A stretch of DNA of 54,845 bases from an uncultured Clostridia bacterium (lineage in GTDB: Bacteria; Bacillota; Clostridia; Christensenellales; Borkfalkiaceae): contig CATLBN010000011.1 of assembly GCA_949878885.1 (NCBI GenBank), positions 1-54,845 of the forward strand, read 5' to 3'. Positions 8,450 through 17,400 of this stretch are shown here, in pieces; position 1 is the first letter of the stretch; each line of letters begins with the position of its first letter. Made by a program: the position numbers and the translations under genes. Below the pieces are notes generated by a model. That model was not told the DNA's origin. It saw only the letters and a program-made list of their open reading frames with translations, and ran no database searches.

Positions 8450-9961
8450 TTATTTTAATATTGCTATTGAATATTTGGGCAACGTAAGCGTACCCGAGCT
8501 TTGTTTAACTTTACCGCTTACGCAAATGCCTTGTGCAAGCGTTCCTTCTATTCCGCCGATTTTCTTTTCCGATTCGGCAAAATTAATAACTATTTTAACA
8601 GTTTCGTCGCCGTACGTTTTTTGGAAAGCAAGTACAAACGGGTCGTCGTTGGCAAGTAACTTTGATTCTCCGCGCATTATCGCGGGGAACGCGTTACGCG
8701 CATTGTTGCAGACTTTGTAATAATTCAATATCGAATTACTGTCTTTAAGTTGCTTTTTAACGCCGGGGAAAATATATTCGGTAGAGGTAACTCCCGGAGG
8801 CGCCTTGGTGGTGTTTTCTTTTGTGTCCCAAAGCATACCTATGCGCTTATCCGGGTCGTTCTGAGAACCTATCATTCCAATTTCGTCGCCGTAATAAGTA
8901 AACGTGTTGCCGTTATACATTGATAAAAGCCCGTAGGCAAATTTTATTTTGTCCGGATTTCTCTGCATAACGCCGGCTGCTCTGCCTGTATCGTGGTTGC
9001 CTATAAACGGCGCGGGAATCCCGTTGCCGGCCATATCTTTTACTATTTTGGAAGACGACCAATAAGTTGCCGCGGAGTTTGTGTTTACCGAGGCCGCAAC
9101 ATATCCAGAAGCCTGCGACGCGGGGAAGCAGAAAAAGCTGTCGCAGCCGGATTCGTAATAATCCGAAAGCGAATCTATACTGTTGGTCCACGCCTCTCCC
9201 ACTATATAAGCCTTAGGGTTATATTTTACCGCCGTCTGCTTTATCCATTTGCAGAAGTCCGCGCTTTTTAAATCCTGACCTTTATAATAGTACAGCACGC
9301 CGTCCAAACGGAAGCCGTCGGTACCCTTATTAATCCAGAATTTCATTATGTTTTCTATTTCCGAACGCACTTTACTGCTGTCCAGATTTAAATCCGGCAT
9401 ATTGCTGTCAAAATGCGATTCGTAATAAATATTGCCGTTTTTGTTATAGCCTTCAAGATTTTTCGTAGACCAATTATAATAATCCACGTATTCCGCCGAA
9501 CCGCCGTTGCCGTTTTTATAAACAACCGACGACGTAAACCAGGGATGACGCGAAGAAGTATGGTTTACCACAAGGTCTATTATAACCTTAATGCCCCTGT
9601 CGTGCGCACTTTGAATAAGATTTTCGTAATCTTCAAGCGTGCCGTAGTCGGAGTGTACGTTATAATAATCGGTAACGTCGTAGCCGTGATAGCTGGGGCT
9701 GGGATGAATGGGCATAAGCCAAATTCCCGTATATCCCAAATCACGGATATAGTCGAGTTTTTCGGTTACTCCGTTTAAATCGCCGACGCCGTCGCCGTCG
9801 GAGTCTTTGAAAGACCTTACAAAAATTTCGTAATAATTATCGTAATTGTCGTCAATCAAGTTTTCTTCCAAAAGCGAAACCTTGCCGCAGCCGGCAAGTC
9901 CCGCAAGCGACAAAAGTCCGGCAACCAAACAGCAAATTAAAGTACAAAATTTCTTTTTCAT
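8450..9961 (-). CDS. Lipoprotein alpha-amylase (GH13)
   Basis: A 503-residue GH13 enzyme with a lipoprotein signal (LAGLAGCGK, lipid-attached Cys25), so it acts on the outer face of the membrane. The (beta/alpha)8 regions are clear: 'DLVVNHTS' (region I), 'GFRLDGV' with the nucleophile Asp (region II), 'IVGEAW' with the acid/base Glu (region III) and 'FIGNHDTGR' (region IV). An aspartate-rich 'DSDGDGVGDLNG' loop near residue 55 is typical of calcium-binding amylases. It probably trims starch fragments to maltodextrins beside the MalE binding protein. It follows malG by 3 bases, with its ribosome site (AAAGGGAT) inside the malG end. Confidence 0.9.
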   Translation of the reverse strand: MKKKFCTLICCLVAGLLSLAGLAGCGKVSLLEENLIDDNYDNYYEIFVRSFKDSDGDGVGDLNGVTEKLDYIRDLGYTGIWLMPIHPSPSYHGYDVTDYYNVHSDYGTLEDYENLIQSAHDRGIKVIIDLVVNHTSSRHPWFTSSVVYKNGNGGSAEYVDYYNWSTKNLEGYNKNGNIYYESHFDSNMPDLNLDSSKVRSEIENIMKFWINKGTDGFRLDGVLYYYKGQDLKSADFCKWIKQTAVKYNPKAYIVGEAWTNSIDSLSDYYESGCDSFFCFPASQASGYVAASVNTNSAATYWSSSKIVKDMAGNGIPAPFIGNHDTGRAAGVMQRNPDKIKFAYGLLSMYNGNTFTYYGDEIGMIGSQNDPDKRIGMLWDTKENTTKAPPGVTSTEYIFPGVKKQLKDSNSILNYYKVCNNARNAFPAIMRGESKLLANDDPFVLAFQKTYGDETVKIVINFAESEKKIGGIEGTLAQGICVSGKVKQSSGTLTLPKYSIAILK

Positions 9962-9964
9962 AAT

Positions 9965-10834
9965 TTATCCCTTTACCGAACCGCCGGTTACTCCTTCAAC
10001 ATAGTATTTCTGCAGCCAGAAGAACAATGCCGTTATGGGTATAGAAACTATAACCGACGCCGCGCAGAAACGCGTAAAGTATTGGTAAATTGTTTCTCTT
10101 TGAAGCATATACTTCAAACCTACGGCAACGTTAAAGTACTTTTGGTCGCCGAACGCCATAAGCGAAGCAAACATATAGTCGCCCCAAGGCGCCATAAACG
10201 CCGTTAATATGGTGTAAATAATAATGGGCTTGGATAACGGAAGAATAATTTTTATAAATACGGTGTGTCTGCTTGCGCCGTCTATTCTCGCCGCTTCGTC
10301 AAGCGATTTGGGAATTGTATCGAAAAAGCCTTTGCAAATATAATAGCCCATACACGAACTTGCGGTATAAACCAAAATCAAGCCCACAATGCCCATTTCC
10401 TGCGTAAGACCTATAAGTTTAAGCAGGAAGTATATTGCCGTCATAGACATAAATCCGGGGAACATACCCAATATGAGCATTAAATTCATAAGCGGCTTTC
10501 TCATTTTAAATCTCAAACGCGAAAGCGCATAGCTTGTTATAAGAACTATAAAAGTTTGAATTACCGTAACTACCAGCGCTATCAATATGGTAGTGCCGTA
10601 CCAACGCGGGAAATTATATGTAGACGTGTCGGTAAAAAGTTTTATGTAGTTGTCAAACGTCCACTGCTTGGGCCAGAAATACGGAGTTACCGCGCCCGGC
10701 TCCGCTCTGAGCGACTGCAAAATAAGATAGAAAAACGGGAAAAGCCAAACTATGCTTATAATTGTAAGAACAACGTAAACAACAACGTTTGTGCCGCGTT
10801 CAACGGCTTTTTTACTGCGGAATTTCTTAGCCAT
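9965..10834 (-). CDS. malG: Maltodextrin ABC permease, MalG type
   Basis: A 289-residue inner-membrane permease with six predicted membrane helices. It has the EAA loop that contacts the ATPase: 'LDEAARIDGASRHTVFIKI' followed by 'ILP'. The C-terminus 'YVEGVTGGSVKG' is typical of MalG-like proteins. Its ATG at 10834 shares one base with the malF stop (TAATG), so translation is coupled. Confidence 0.93.
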   Translation of the reverse strand: MAKKFRSKKAVERGTNVVVYVVLTIISIVWLFPFFYLILQSLRAEPGAVTPYFWPKQWTFDNYIKLFTDTSTYNFPRWYGTTILIALVVTVIQTFIVLITSYALSRLRFKMRKPLMNLMLILGMFPGFMSMTAIYFLLKLIGLTQEMGIVGLILVYTASSCMGYYICKGFFDTIPKSLDEAARIDGASRHTVFIKIILPLSKPIIIYTILTAFMAPWGDYMFASLMAFGDQKYFNVAVGLKYMLQRETIYQYFTRFCAASVIVSIPITALFFWLQKYYVEGVTGGSVKG

Positions 10835-12357
10835 TACATGAAATCCTCCTCGTTTTTAACTGAACCGGAACGGTTGTAAACGATAAGCGAAACTATCGCA
10901 GTGATTATGAACATCAAAATACTTATAACCGAAGCTATTCCGTACGACTGTTTATCCATAGTCAGTTTGTAAAGCCAGGTTATAAGCAAGTCGGTTTCGC
11001 CGGCACCGTTGGCAAGATTAAGCGAAAGCGGCGCGCCGGCAGTAAGCAGATATATAACGTTAAAGTTGTTAAGGTTGCCTATAAACTGGCTTATAAGGTA
11101 CGGCGTTGTAACGTGAAGCATATAAGGGAGCGTTATCTTCATATAAGCTTTAACGGGACCGGCGCCGTCCATTCTCGCCGATTCGTACAAATCTTCGGGA
11201 ATATTCATTAATATACCCGTGCAGATAAGCATTGTATAAGGAATACCTATCCAAATATTAACTATTATAATAGTCGCTTTTGCCCAATTACCGTCCGTAA
11301 GGAACGGAATATGAGAATCTATTATTCCCCACTGTTTAAGCAATATGTTTATAATGCCTTCGTCCGCAAACATCTGCGACATTAAAAGCAACGAAACGAA
11401 TTGCGGCACGGCAATAGTCATTATAAGAATGGTACGCCACAGTTTTTTAAATCTAATGCCTTTTTTATTAATTAATATCGCAACAATCATTCCCAAAATA
11501 TAGTTGGTGAACGTAGCGAAAAACGCCCAGACTACCGTCCACAAAAGAATGCGTCCGAAAGTGTACGCAAACGAGCTTGAAGTTGCGATTCCGCCGCCCA
11601 ATACGGCGATAAAATTTTCAAATCCTACCCAAGTGAACAAACTTGCGGGAGGCATATGCGCCATATCGTAATTGGTAAACGCAACAAAAATCATAAAAAT
11701 GATGGGGAAAATAGTAAAAATGGAAAGCCCCACCAACGGCACTGTTAAAAGCGTTTTATGATACTGTTCGTTTACAAAAGAGCGCATATCCTCTTTTGCC
11801 GTAGCCAACGGCTGCTTGGCTTCTTCTACAAGCTGCGTTGAATACGCCGACTTTATATTCTGATACCAGGCATACGCAAACGCAAAAATAAACAGAATAG
11901 TCAAAAGTCCGTAAAGCAGAATAAGCAAACTGTTGTCGCCTTCGGTGTACTCGTAAATGCCCGTTACGGGATTTAAAAATTCTCCGCGCGTATGCTCTCC
12001 GAGAGTGCCGAACATCGCAAGATATTTCCAGCCGAATAAACCTAAATACAAAACGAACAGCAGTTCGAATATAAGATATGTAAAGCCCCTTAAAAACTGT
12101 TTACGGGCAAGCTGCGAAAAGCCCATCAGCACAAAAGACGTGCGCGTTTTCCAATCGCCGTACTTTGCCGCTTTCCCCACGTTTACAAAACATTGTTTAA
12201 CGTCCAGCCAAAACTTAATTGCAAGCGCGGGAATAGTTACTTTGAAAAAATTTAAAAAACCCATTGGGATTTTCTTAAAAAAGCTTACGAATTTATAGCA
12301 GAACTTCTGCCACGCAGACATTTTAAGATAATCCAATTCGGATACGGGTTGCGTCAT
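10834..12357 (-). CDS. malF: Maltodextrin ABC permease, MalF type
   Basis: This encodes 507 residues from the ATG at 12357, which has GGGGAGAAG just upstream. The EAA loop is 'EDLYESARMDGAGPVKAYMK'. The first ~200 residues include extra membrane helices and an amphipathic basic segment before the core permease domain. The protein is therefore longer than the usual ~430-residue Gram-positive MalF and resembles the long N-terminus of enteric MalF. It sits between malE and malG. Confidence 0.92.
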   Translation of the reverse strand: MTQPVSELDYLKMSAWQKFCYKFVSFFKKIPMGFLNFFKVTIPALAIKFWLDVKQCFVNVGKAAKYGDWKTRTSFVLMGFSQLARKQFLRGFTYLIFELLFVLYLGLFGWKYLAMFGTLGEHTRGEFLNPVTGIYEYTEGDNSLLILLYGLLTILFIFAFAYAWYQNIKSAYSTQLVEEAKQPLATAKEDMRSFVNEQYHKTLLTVPLVGLSIFTIFPIIFMIFVAFTNYDMAHMPPASLFTWVGFENFIAVLGGGIATSSSFAYTFGRILLWTVVWAFFATFTNYILGMIVAILINKKGIRFKKLWRTILIMTIAVPQFVSLLLMSQMFADEGIINILLKQWGIIDSHIPFLTDGNWAKATIIIVNIWIGIPYTMLICTGILMNIPEDLYESARMDGAGPVKAYMKITLPYMLHVTTPYLISQFIGNLNNFNVIYLLTAGAPLSLNLANGAGETDLLITWLYKLTMDKQSYGIASVISILMFIITAIVSLIVYNRSGSVKNEEDFM

Positions 12358-12383
12358 ATTCTTCTCCCCTTTAAATTTTTTAA

Positions 12384-12411
12384 TTTGGGGCAAAGAAATC
12401 TTTGCCCCAAA
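12384..12411 (-). promoter_or_regulatory. malE-malF intergenic hairpin
   Basis: A 13-bp perfect stem (12384-12396 with 12399-12411) and a 2-base loop lie between the malE stop and the malF ribosome site. There is no T-run, so it is more likely a 3' end stabiliser that keeps malE mRNA in excess over malFG than a terminator. Such an arrangement is known from binding-protein operons. Confidence 0.55.
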
Positions 12412-12445
12412 CAAAATAATCTTAATAACCCTATATTTTTAATTA

Positions 12446-13684
12446 TCAGGTGTTGCTCTTAAGTTTTTCGGTAAGCGCTGTGATTTTCTCTTTCAGATTT
12501 GCGTCGGTTATCTTATCGCCGTGAATATCGGTTCCGAACGCTTCCAAATTCGACCAATACGAAGGAGGCAGTGAATCCTGAATTTTTGCGTGAGGAGCCT
12601 GCTCTAAAAGCGCAGCAAGCGCAACGTTTGATTTAACCTTGTCTTTTGCGGCAACAACTTTGTTGGAAGGTCCGATACCGAAAGTGTCAAATCTCTTTTC
12701 CTGCATCTTTTCGCCGGAAAGATAAGCGGCAATCTGATGCGCTTCGGCAAGGTGCTTAGAAGAAGCGTTTACGCCGTAGAACTTAAAGCCGGAGAAAGAT
12801 TTAATTTGATAATCTTTATTTGTAAGTTCGCTGTGATAGGTGGGAAGCTTTGTAGCAGCGTAATTTTCGCCGAGCTTTGTGGAAATTTCCGCGCCCTTCC
12901 AAGTACCGGAAACGCACGCGCCGAAACCTTCGTCTCCAAGATATTTTGTTATGGTGTTGTCGTCGCCGTTTACAAAGTTTTTATGCTTATGAAGTTTAAT
13001 AAGCGCATTGCCGCCGATTTCGCCGTACGTATAGTCGCCGTCGGGCGATTTAGCGTCGAAATCGCAGTCGATACTGCCTACGAGCGAGCCGTTCCAGTTA
13101 ATCGTATAGTCGCCGCCCGCACCGTAGAGGAACGAACCTACGTACCAGCTGTTGTCTATATCGAAAATAAAATATTTGCCTGCAGCTTCGCACGCGTCCA
13201 TAATGTCTTCAAGCGTTTTTGCCTGGTCTGCGGAAATAACCGACTTATCGTAATACATAAAGAAGCCGTTGTCCGAAGCATAAGGATATGCGTACTGCAC
13301 TCCGTCTACTTTTGTAGCTTCAACCGAGTTTGCATCGTTTTCGGCTGCCGATTTTGCAGCCGCCTCATCGCTTAAACGCGCAAGTCCGCCTATTGTTTTA
13401 AGGTTCATCAACTGGTCGTTGGCAAAAGCAAACACGTCTGCGCTTGCCGCAACGTCCTTACTGAGGTTTGCGTAAGCGTCAGCTTCGCTTACAACGCCCA
13501 AATTGATTTCATACTTGAAATCGGGATTTTCTTCAAGGAACGAAGCAACCATTTCTTTAAGCATCTGCTGCTGTTCCGCAGGTCCCCAAATGGTTATACC
13601 TTTGTCGCCGCAGGCAGTAAGTCCCGCGGTTGCGCCTACGGCGAGCGCGCCGCAAGCAAGTAACGAAATTACACGTTTTTTCAT
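12446..13684 (-). CDS. malE: Maltodextrin-binding lipoprotein (MalE type)
   Basis: An extracellular solute-binding protein of family 1, 412 residues. The signal peptide ends in the lipobox LTAC with Cys25, and the mature protein opens with 'ITIWGPAEQQQMLKEMV', typical of maltose-binding proteins. I chose the ATG at 13684, six bases after GGAGGA; an adjacent ATG at 13687 is also possible. It delivers maltodextrins to MalF/MalG. It is the first gene of the import operon, with its own likely promoter. Confidence 0.92.
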   Translation of the reverse strand: MKKRVISLLACGALAVGATAGLTACGDKGITIWGPAEQQQMLKEMVASFLEENPDFKYEINLGVVSEADAYANLSKDVAASADVFAFANDQLMNLKTIGGLARLSDEAAAKSAAENDANSVEATKVDGVQYAYPYASDNGFFMYYDKSVISADQAKTLEDIMDACEAAGKYFIFDIDNSWYVGSFLYGAGGDYTINWNGSLVGSIDCDFDAKSPDGDYTYGEIGGNALIKLHKHKNFVNGDDNTITKYLGDEGFGACVSGTWKGAEISTKLGENYAATKLPTYHSELTNKDYQIKSFSGFKFYGVNASSKHLAEAHQIAAYLSGEKMQEKRFDTFGIGPSNKVVAAKDKVKSNVALAALLEQAPHAKIQDSLPPSYWSNLEAFGTDIHGDKITDANLKEKITALTEKLKSNT

Positions 13685-13752
13685 CATTTTTCCTCCAAAA
13701 ATGTTTTTTATATTTTTAAAATTTATTTTTACGGATTTTTCCGCAAATTTTT

Positions 13753-13781
13753 TAAATAACAATTAATTGTTATTAGGGCAA
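13753..13781 (-). promoter_or_regulatory. Possible malE promoter with 20-bp palindrome
   Basis: On the minus strand TTGCCC (13781-13776), 17 bases, TATTTA (13758-13753). The spacer and part of the -10 are the perfect palindrome AATAACAATTAATTGTTATT (13755-13774), a possible operator. The -35 lies inside a hairpin arm, so this reading is tentative. Confidence 0.4.
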
Positions 13782-13820
13782 CACGCAGTGTTGCCCGCCT
13801 TTGTTTTGGAAAAAACAAAG
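13776..13820 (-). terminator. Two tandem hairpins between malQ and malE
   Basis: Stem GGGCAACAC/GTGTTGCCC (13776-13784 with 13788-13796) and stem CTTTGTTTT/AAAACAAAG (13799-13807 with 13812-13820) follow the malQ stop. Neither has a clean T-run, so termination is probably partial. Confidence 0.45.
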
Positions 13821-13841
13821 TGTTTAGGATATTCTTAAATT

Positions 13842-15341
13842 TTATATTCTGCCTGATTCCAAAGCCGCTCTTTTTAAAAATTCAAGCGTTTCGCCGTCAA
13901 AATCCTCTTTTATAAACCGCCAGCTCCAATTCATATTGGAAACGGTAGAAGGAAGATTTATTCTGGATTCGCCGCCCATAGCTTTAATATCCCAATAGGG
14001 TATTACGGCAAGTTTTGCCACCGACTTAAACGCAAGGAGCACAACGCTTAAACACATAGCCTCGTAAGAAGATAAATCCGCTTCAAAACCCAATCTTGCG
14101 CACTGGTCGGCTAAATCGCGTTTATAAACTTCCAATGCCGCCGCGTCCAAATCTTTAATATACTGTTTAATGGGCATATTGTCGTGCGTGCCCGTATAGC
14201 ATACGTAATTTTCGGTATAATTAGAAGGTTTGTGTTCGTTATAACCCATACCGTCAAAGGCAAATTCCAAAACTTTCATTCCGGGATAGCCAACGTTACT
14301 CATTAAACGGCGCACGCCGTCGTCTATAAGTCCCAAATCTTCCGCAATTATGTTATAGTCCAATTTATCGGAAAATAATTCTTCCTTGGGTCCGTCAAAC
14401 CATTTGCCGTTTCTTGCGGTTGTTTCCCCTACGGGAACTTCGTAATATCTGTCAAATCCGCGGAAATGGTCTATGCGCAGGCTGTCAAACAGTTTAAAGC
14501 ACTTTTCAATGCGTTCGTTCCACCATTTATAACCGTCTTCGCGCATTTTCGGCCAATCGTAAACGGGATTGCCCCAAAGTTGACCGTCTTCCGTAAAGCC
14601 GTCGGGCGGACAGCCCGCCACGCCCAAGGGATTGCGGTTTTCGTCCATTTTAAACAGCTTATTGCCGTACTTCCATACTTCCACGCTGTCGTATGCAATA
14701 TACAAGGGAATATCGCCCATAATAGTTACGCCCTTTAAATGCGCGTAATTTTTAAGCGCTTCCCACTGCTGCAAAAATTTATATTGCGTAAAGTGCCAAA
14801 ACAACACTTCTTTTTTATTGTTTTTAATAAATTCGTCTACGGTTTGTTTGCTGTAAACGCGGAAAGCACTGTCCCACTCCGTCCAGGCTACGTGTCCGAA
14901 CTTTGTTTTAAGCGCCATAAAAACGGCAAAATCGGCGTATTCGCCTTTTTTAACGAATTCGTCAAAATCTTTACCGCCTTTAAAACGCGCATAAGCCGTT
15001 TTTAAAACGCTTATTTTATTATAAAACTGCTTGCCGTAGTCAACGCGCCTATCCGACCCCACAAGCTCGTCTTTTTTAATTTCTTCGGGTTTTAAAAGCC
15101 CTTCTTCCGCAAGCTTGTTTAAGTCTATAAAATAATAATTGAGCGCGTCTGAAGAACAGGACTGATACGGACTGTCGCCGTAGTTTGTGGGGTTTAGCGG
15201 AAGCACTTGCCAAACCGAAGCGCCTGCCGAACACATAAAGTCTATAAACTCATACGCGCCGCTGCCCATTGTACCGATTCCTTCGTCGGAAGGCAACGAA
15301 GATATCGGCATTAAAATACCGTATTTTCTGTCTTTTCCCAT
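13842..15341 (-). CDS. malQ: 4-alpha-glucanotransferase (amylomaltase, GH77)
   Basis: A 499-residue cytoplasmic GH77 enzyme that disproportionates maltodextrins, releasing glucose and lengthening the acceptor. The N-terminal 'GILMPISSLPSDEGIGTMG', the 'WQVLPLNPTNYGDSPYQS' substrate loop, the nucleophile region 'LRIDHFRGFDRYY', the acid/base region 'IIAEDLG' and 'GTHDN' are all present. Length is typical. No clear Shine-Dalgarno precedes the ATG at 15341. It is divergent from lacI, with an operator-like palindrome at its -10. Confidence 0.95.
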   Translation of the reverse strand: MGKDRKYGILMPISSLPSDEGIGTMGSGAYEFIDFMCSAGASVWQVLPLNPTNYGDSPYQSCSSDALNYYFIDLNKLAEEGLLKPEEIKKDELVGSDRRVDYGKQFYNKISVLKTAYARFKGGKDFDEFVKKGEYADFAVFMALKTKFGHVAWTEWDSAFRVYSKQTVDEFIKNNKKEVLFWHFTQYKFLQQWEALKNYAHLKGVTIMGDIPLYIAYDSVEVWKYGNKLFKMDENRNPLGVAGCPPDGFTEDGQLWGNPVYDWPKMREDGYKWWNERIEKCFKLFDSLRIDHFRGFDRYYEVPVGETTARNGKWFDGPKEELFSDKLDYNIIAEDLGLIDDGVRRLMSNVGYPGMKVLEFAFDGMGYNEHKPSNYTENYVCYTGTHDNMPIKQYIKDLDAAALEVYKRDLADQCARLGFEADLSSYEAMCLSVVLLAFKSVAKLAVIPYWDIKAMGGESRINLPSTVSNMNWSWRFIKEDFDGETLEFLKRAALESGRI

Positions 15342-15393
15342 TGCAGTAAGAACAATCGAAGGCTTTTTACCGCCGTTCGAAAATTTTATTTGG

Positions 15394-15433
15394 ATTTTCG
15401 AAAATATTATACCACACTTTTCGGTAATGTCAA
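15394..15433 (-). promoter_or_regulatory. malQ promoter and LacI-type operator
   Basis: TTGACA (15433-15428), 16 bases, TATAAT (15411-15406), with the palindrome ATTTTCGAAAAT (15394-15405) directly after the -10. A partial copy, AAATTTTCGAA on the minus strand, lies at 15376-15386. The central CG is typical of LacI-family operators. The same layout is seen before pulA. Confidence 0.75.
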
Positions 15434-15513
15434 TACATTTTATGAATTAATTTCAAAATTTGAAAGATTTTTACAAATTTTTCGCTTTTTTTCGGCTTAA
15501 AACGACTTTTAGC

Positions 15514-15542
15514 TTGACGAAACGCGACAAATGAAGTATAAT
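15514..15542 (+). promoter_or_regulatory. lacI-family regulator promoter
   Basis: TTGACG (15514-15519), 17 bases, TATAAT (15537-15542). A half-operator-like ATTTTCG follows at about 15552-15558, next to the GGAG ribosome site, hinting at autoregulation. Confidence 0.6.
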
Positions 15543-15568
15543 TTCTACATAATTTTCGGAGTATTAAA

Positions 15569-16552
15569 ATGACTATAAAAGAAATTTCCGAAGCGTTAAA
15601 CGTTTCTATAAGCACGGTATCCAAAGCGCTTAACGACGCAACCGATATATCGGAAGAAACAAAAAACAACATACGCCAATATGCTGCGGCAATGGGCTAT
15701 CACATAAGGACTAAAGCCCAGCCTACGCGCAGAATCTGCGCATTGTACGAAAGAGTTAATTCCGATACCAGAAACAACATTTTAAATCACGTTATTTCTT
15801 CTTTTACCGATATTGCAATAGCGCACAATTTCGAAGTTGTAACCGACTTTGTATCTTCCAAACCGGAAGGTTTTATATTGGACGAATATTTAACGCAAAA
15901 CAACTTCTGCGCGGCGTTTATTGTGGGAATGACTTTTAAAAGCCCCGTTTACAAACAGCTTAAAAATACCAGCGTGCCAATAGTTTTAATGGATAACCAT
16001 TTAACAAACTCCCCTCTTATTGCCTCTGTTTCAAGCGAAAACTTAAACGCAATAGCAAAAGCGGTTAAGTATTTAAACAAACTTAACCACACCAAAATAG
16101 GGCTTTTGATGGGCGAGAGAGATTCTTATGTTTCCGCCGAACGGCTTGCGGGATATATTTTGGGACTTGCCCGCGTTGGTATCGATTTTAACAACGATTA
16201 CGTTTATTACGGAGATTTTACAAAGAATTCCGGCGAAGACGCGGCGGCGTTTTTCAACGAAACCGACGTTACCGCGGTTATTTGCTGTTCGGATATTATG
16301 GCTATGGGACTTATAGACGGCTTAAAAACGTTTGAAAAAAGCGTGCCGGAAGATGTTTCGGTTATGGGCTTTGACGATTTGAATTTGCTTAAATTTACCT
16401 CTTACAACCTTACCACAATGAAGCAGGACTTCAACCAAATGGGCGTACAGGCGTTTAAACAGATTGCCGATATGCTTGAAGGCAGGAACTCGCAGCACGT
16501 AATGCTGGGCTGCGAACTTATAGAACGCTGCACCGTAATAGAAAGAAAATAA
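15569..16552 (+). CDS. LacI-family regulator of alpha-glucan genes
   Basis: A 327-residue LacI/GalR regulator. The helix-turn-helix is at residues 1-22 ('TIKEISEALNVSISTVSKAL'), followed by a hinge and a periplasmic-binding-protein-like sensor domain. Typical C-terminal signatures include 'AVICCSDIMAMGLIDGLK' and 'VPEDVSVMGFDDL'. It is divergent from malQ and lies between the import operon and the pullulanase genes. It probably represses both through the ATTTTCGAAAAT boxes and is released by a maltodextrin (inference from position and shared boxes). Confidence 0.92.
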   Translation: MTIKEISEALNVSISTVSKALNDATDISEETKNNIRQYAAAMGYHIRTKAQPTRRICALYERVNSDTRNNILNHVISSFTDIAIAHNFEVVTDFVSSKPEGFILDEYLTQNNFCAAFIVGMTFKSPVYKQLKNTSVPIVLMDNHLTNSPLIASVSSENLNAIAKAVKYLNKLNHTKIGLLMGERDSYVSAERLAGYILGLARVGIDFNNDYVYYGDFTKNSGEDAAAFFNETDVTAVICCSDIMAMGLIDGLKTFEKSVPEDVSVMGFDDLNLLKFTSYNLTTMKQDFNQMGVQAFKQIADMLEGRNSQHVMLGCELIERCTVIERK

Positions 16553-16564
16553 ACCTTAAAATAC

Positions 16565-16594
16565 TTAAAGCGCGGATAAAAATCCGCGCTTTAA
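16565..16594. terminator. Bidirectional terminator between lacI and HAD gene
   Basis: A 13-bp stem TTAAAGCGCGGAT/ATCCGCGCTTTAA with an AAAA loop sits between convergent stops, with T-rich sequence after it on the plus strand. Confidence 0.75.
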
Positions 16595-16606
16595 ATTTAT
16601 ACTTTT

Positions 16607-17326
16607 TTACCTTTCGCACAGTTTTGTAAGTGTAACGGTTAACCCGTTAATGGCGTCGGCGTAAAAATCTGCGTTAACTTCCGTATTGTTTATCAGGTCG
16701 GATTGGGGAGAAAGATTGCTTTTTATATACGCCGCTTTAATGCCTGCCGAATGCGCCCCTGCAATATCGCACGTAAAATCGTTGCCTATATAAAGCGTTT
16801 GCCGTTTGTCCAAACCGAATTTTTTTAAAGCTTGGGCAAAAAACTGCGGCGAAGGCTTTTTTATTCCGTAATCGGAAGATATTGCAACGCCGTTAAAATA
16901 TTTTAAAACGCGCAATTTTTTAAGTTCCGGCAAGGTAAAGCAAGATTGGGCGTTGGAAATTATATACAGCTGCGCGCCCAAACTTTTAAGTTTTTTAAGC
17001 ATACCTTTAACGCCCTTATAAAGTATAAGCTTTGTGCGCGAAAGTCTGCGGAATTTATACGCAATTTTTTTAATTTTTTCCGCAGATAAATCCGAACCGC
17101 TTTTAGCGCATATTTCCGTAAATACCGAAAGCAGGTCTATTTCGCAAAATTCGCCGCCTCCGCGGCTTTTTTCCGCGCAGCGCAAATAATATTCAGCCCA
17201 AAAATCCAAGCCCGTTTTATTGTATTTTTTAAAATATTTTATAAATCTTTTTTTAAATTTTTTACTGCTTTCGTCGGTGTTTATATCTACTAACGTGCCG
17301 TAAACATCAAATACAAAATTTTTCAT
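16607..17326 (-). CDS. HAD-family hydrolase (phosphatase-like)
   Basis: A 239-residue HAD-IA hydrolase. Motif I is 'FDVYGTLVD' with nucleophile Asp7; the usual +2 Asp is Tyr, as in the 2-haloacid dehalogenase and YjjG-like subgroup. Motif II is 'YIISNAQ', motif III Lys is in 'GIKKPSPQFF' and motif IV is 'YIGNDFTCDIAGAHSAGIKA'. It is basic in the cap region (KKFKKRFIKYFKKY). It lies 74 bases after the starch lipoprotein gene. A role with phosphorylated sugars would fit but is not shown. Confidence 0.85.
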   Translation of the reverse strand: MKNFVFDVYGTLVDINTDESSKKFKKRFIKYFKKYNKTGLDFWAEYYLRCAEKSRGGGEFCEIDLLSVFTEICAKSGSDLSAEKIKKIAYKFRRLSRTKLILYKGVKGMLKKLKSLGAQLYIISNAQSCFTLPELKKLRVLKYFNGVAISSDYGIKKPSPQFFAQALKKFGLDKRQTLYIGNDFTCDIAGAHSAGIKAAYIKSNLSPQSDLINNTEVNADFYADAINGLTVTLTKLCER

Positions 17327-17341
17327 AATAAATTTCGGAAC

Positions 17342-17363
17342 GGCGCGGACCTATGTCCGCGCC
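17342..17363. repeat. GC-rich intergenic palindrome, copy A
   Basis: Stem GGCGCGGAC/GTCCGCGCC with loop CTAT, followed by GCCCTTTTTT on the plus strand. A near-identical but longer hairpin stands at 32572-32606, and both have AAAGCTTT alongside. It lies between the lipoprotein and HAD genes. Confidence 0.55.
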
Positions 17364-17400
17364 GCCCTTTTTTAAAGCTTTATCGCTTTACGTTTTTAAA

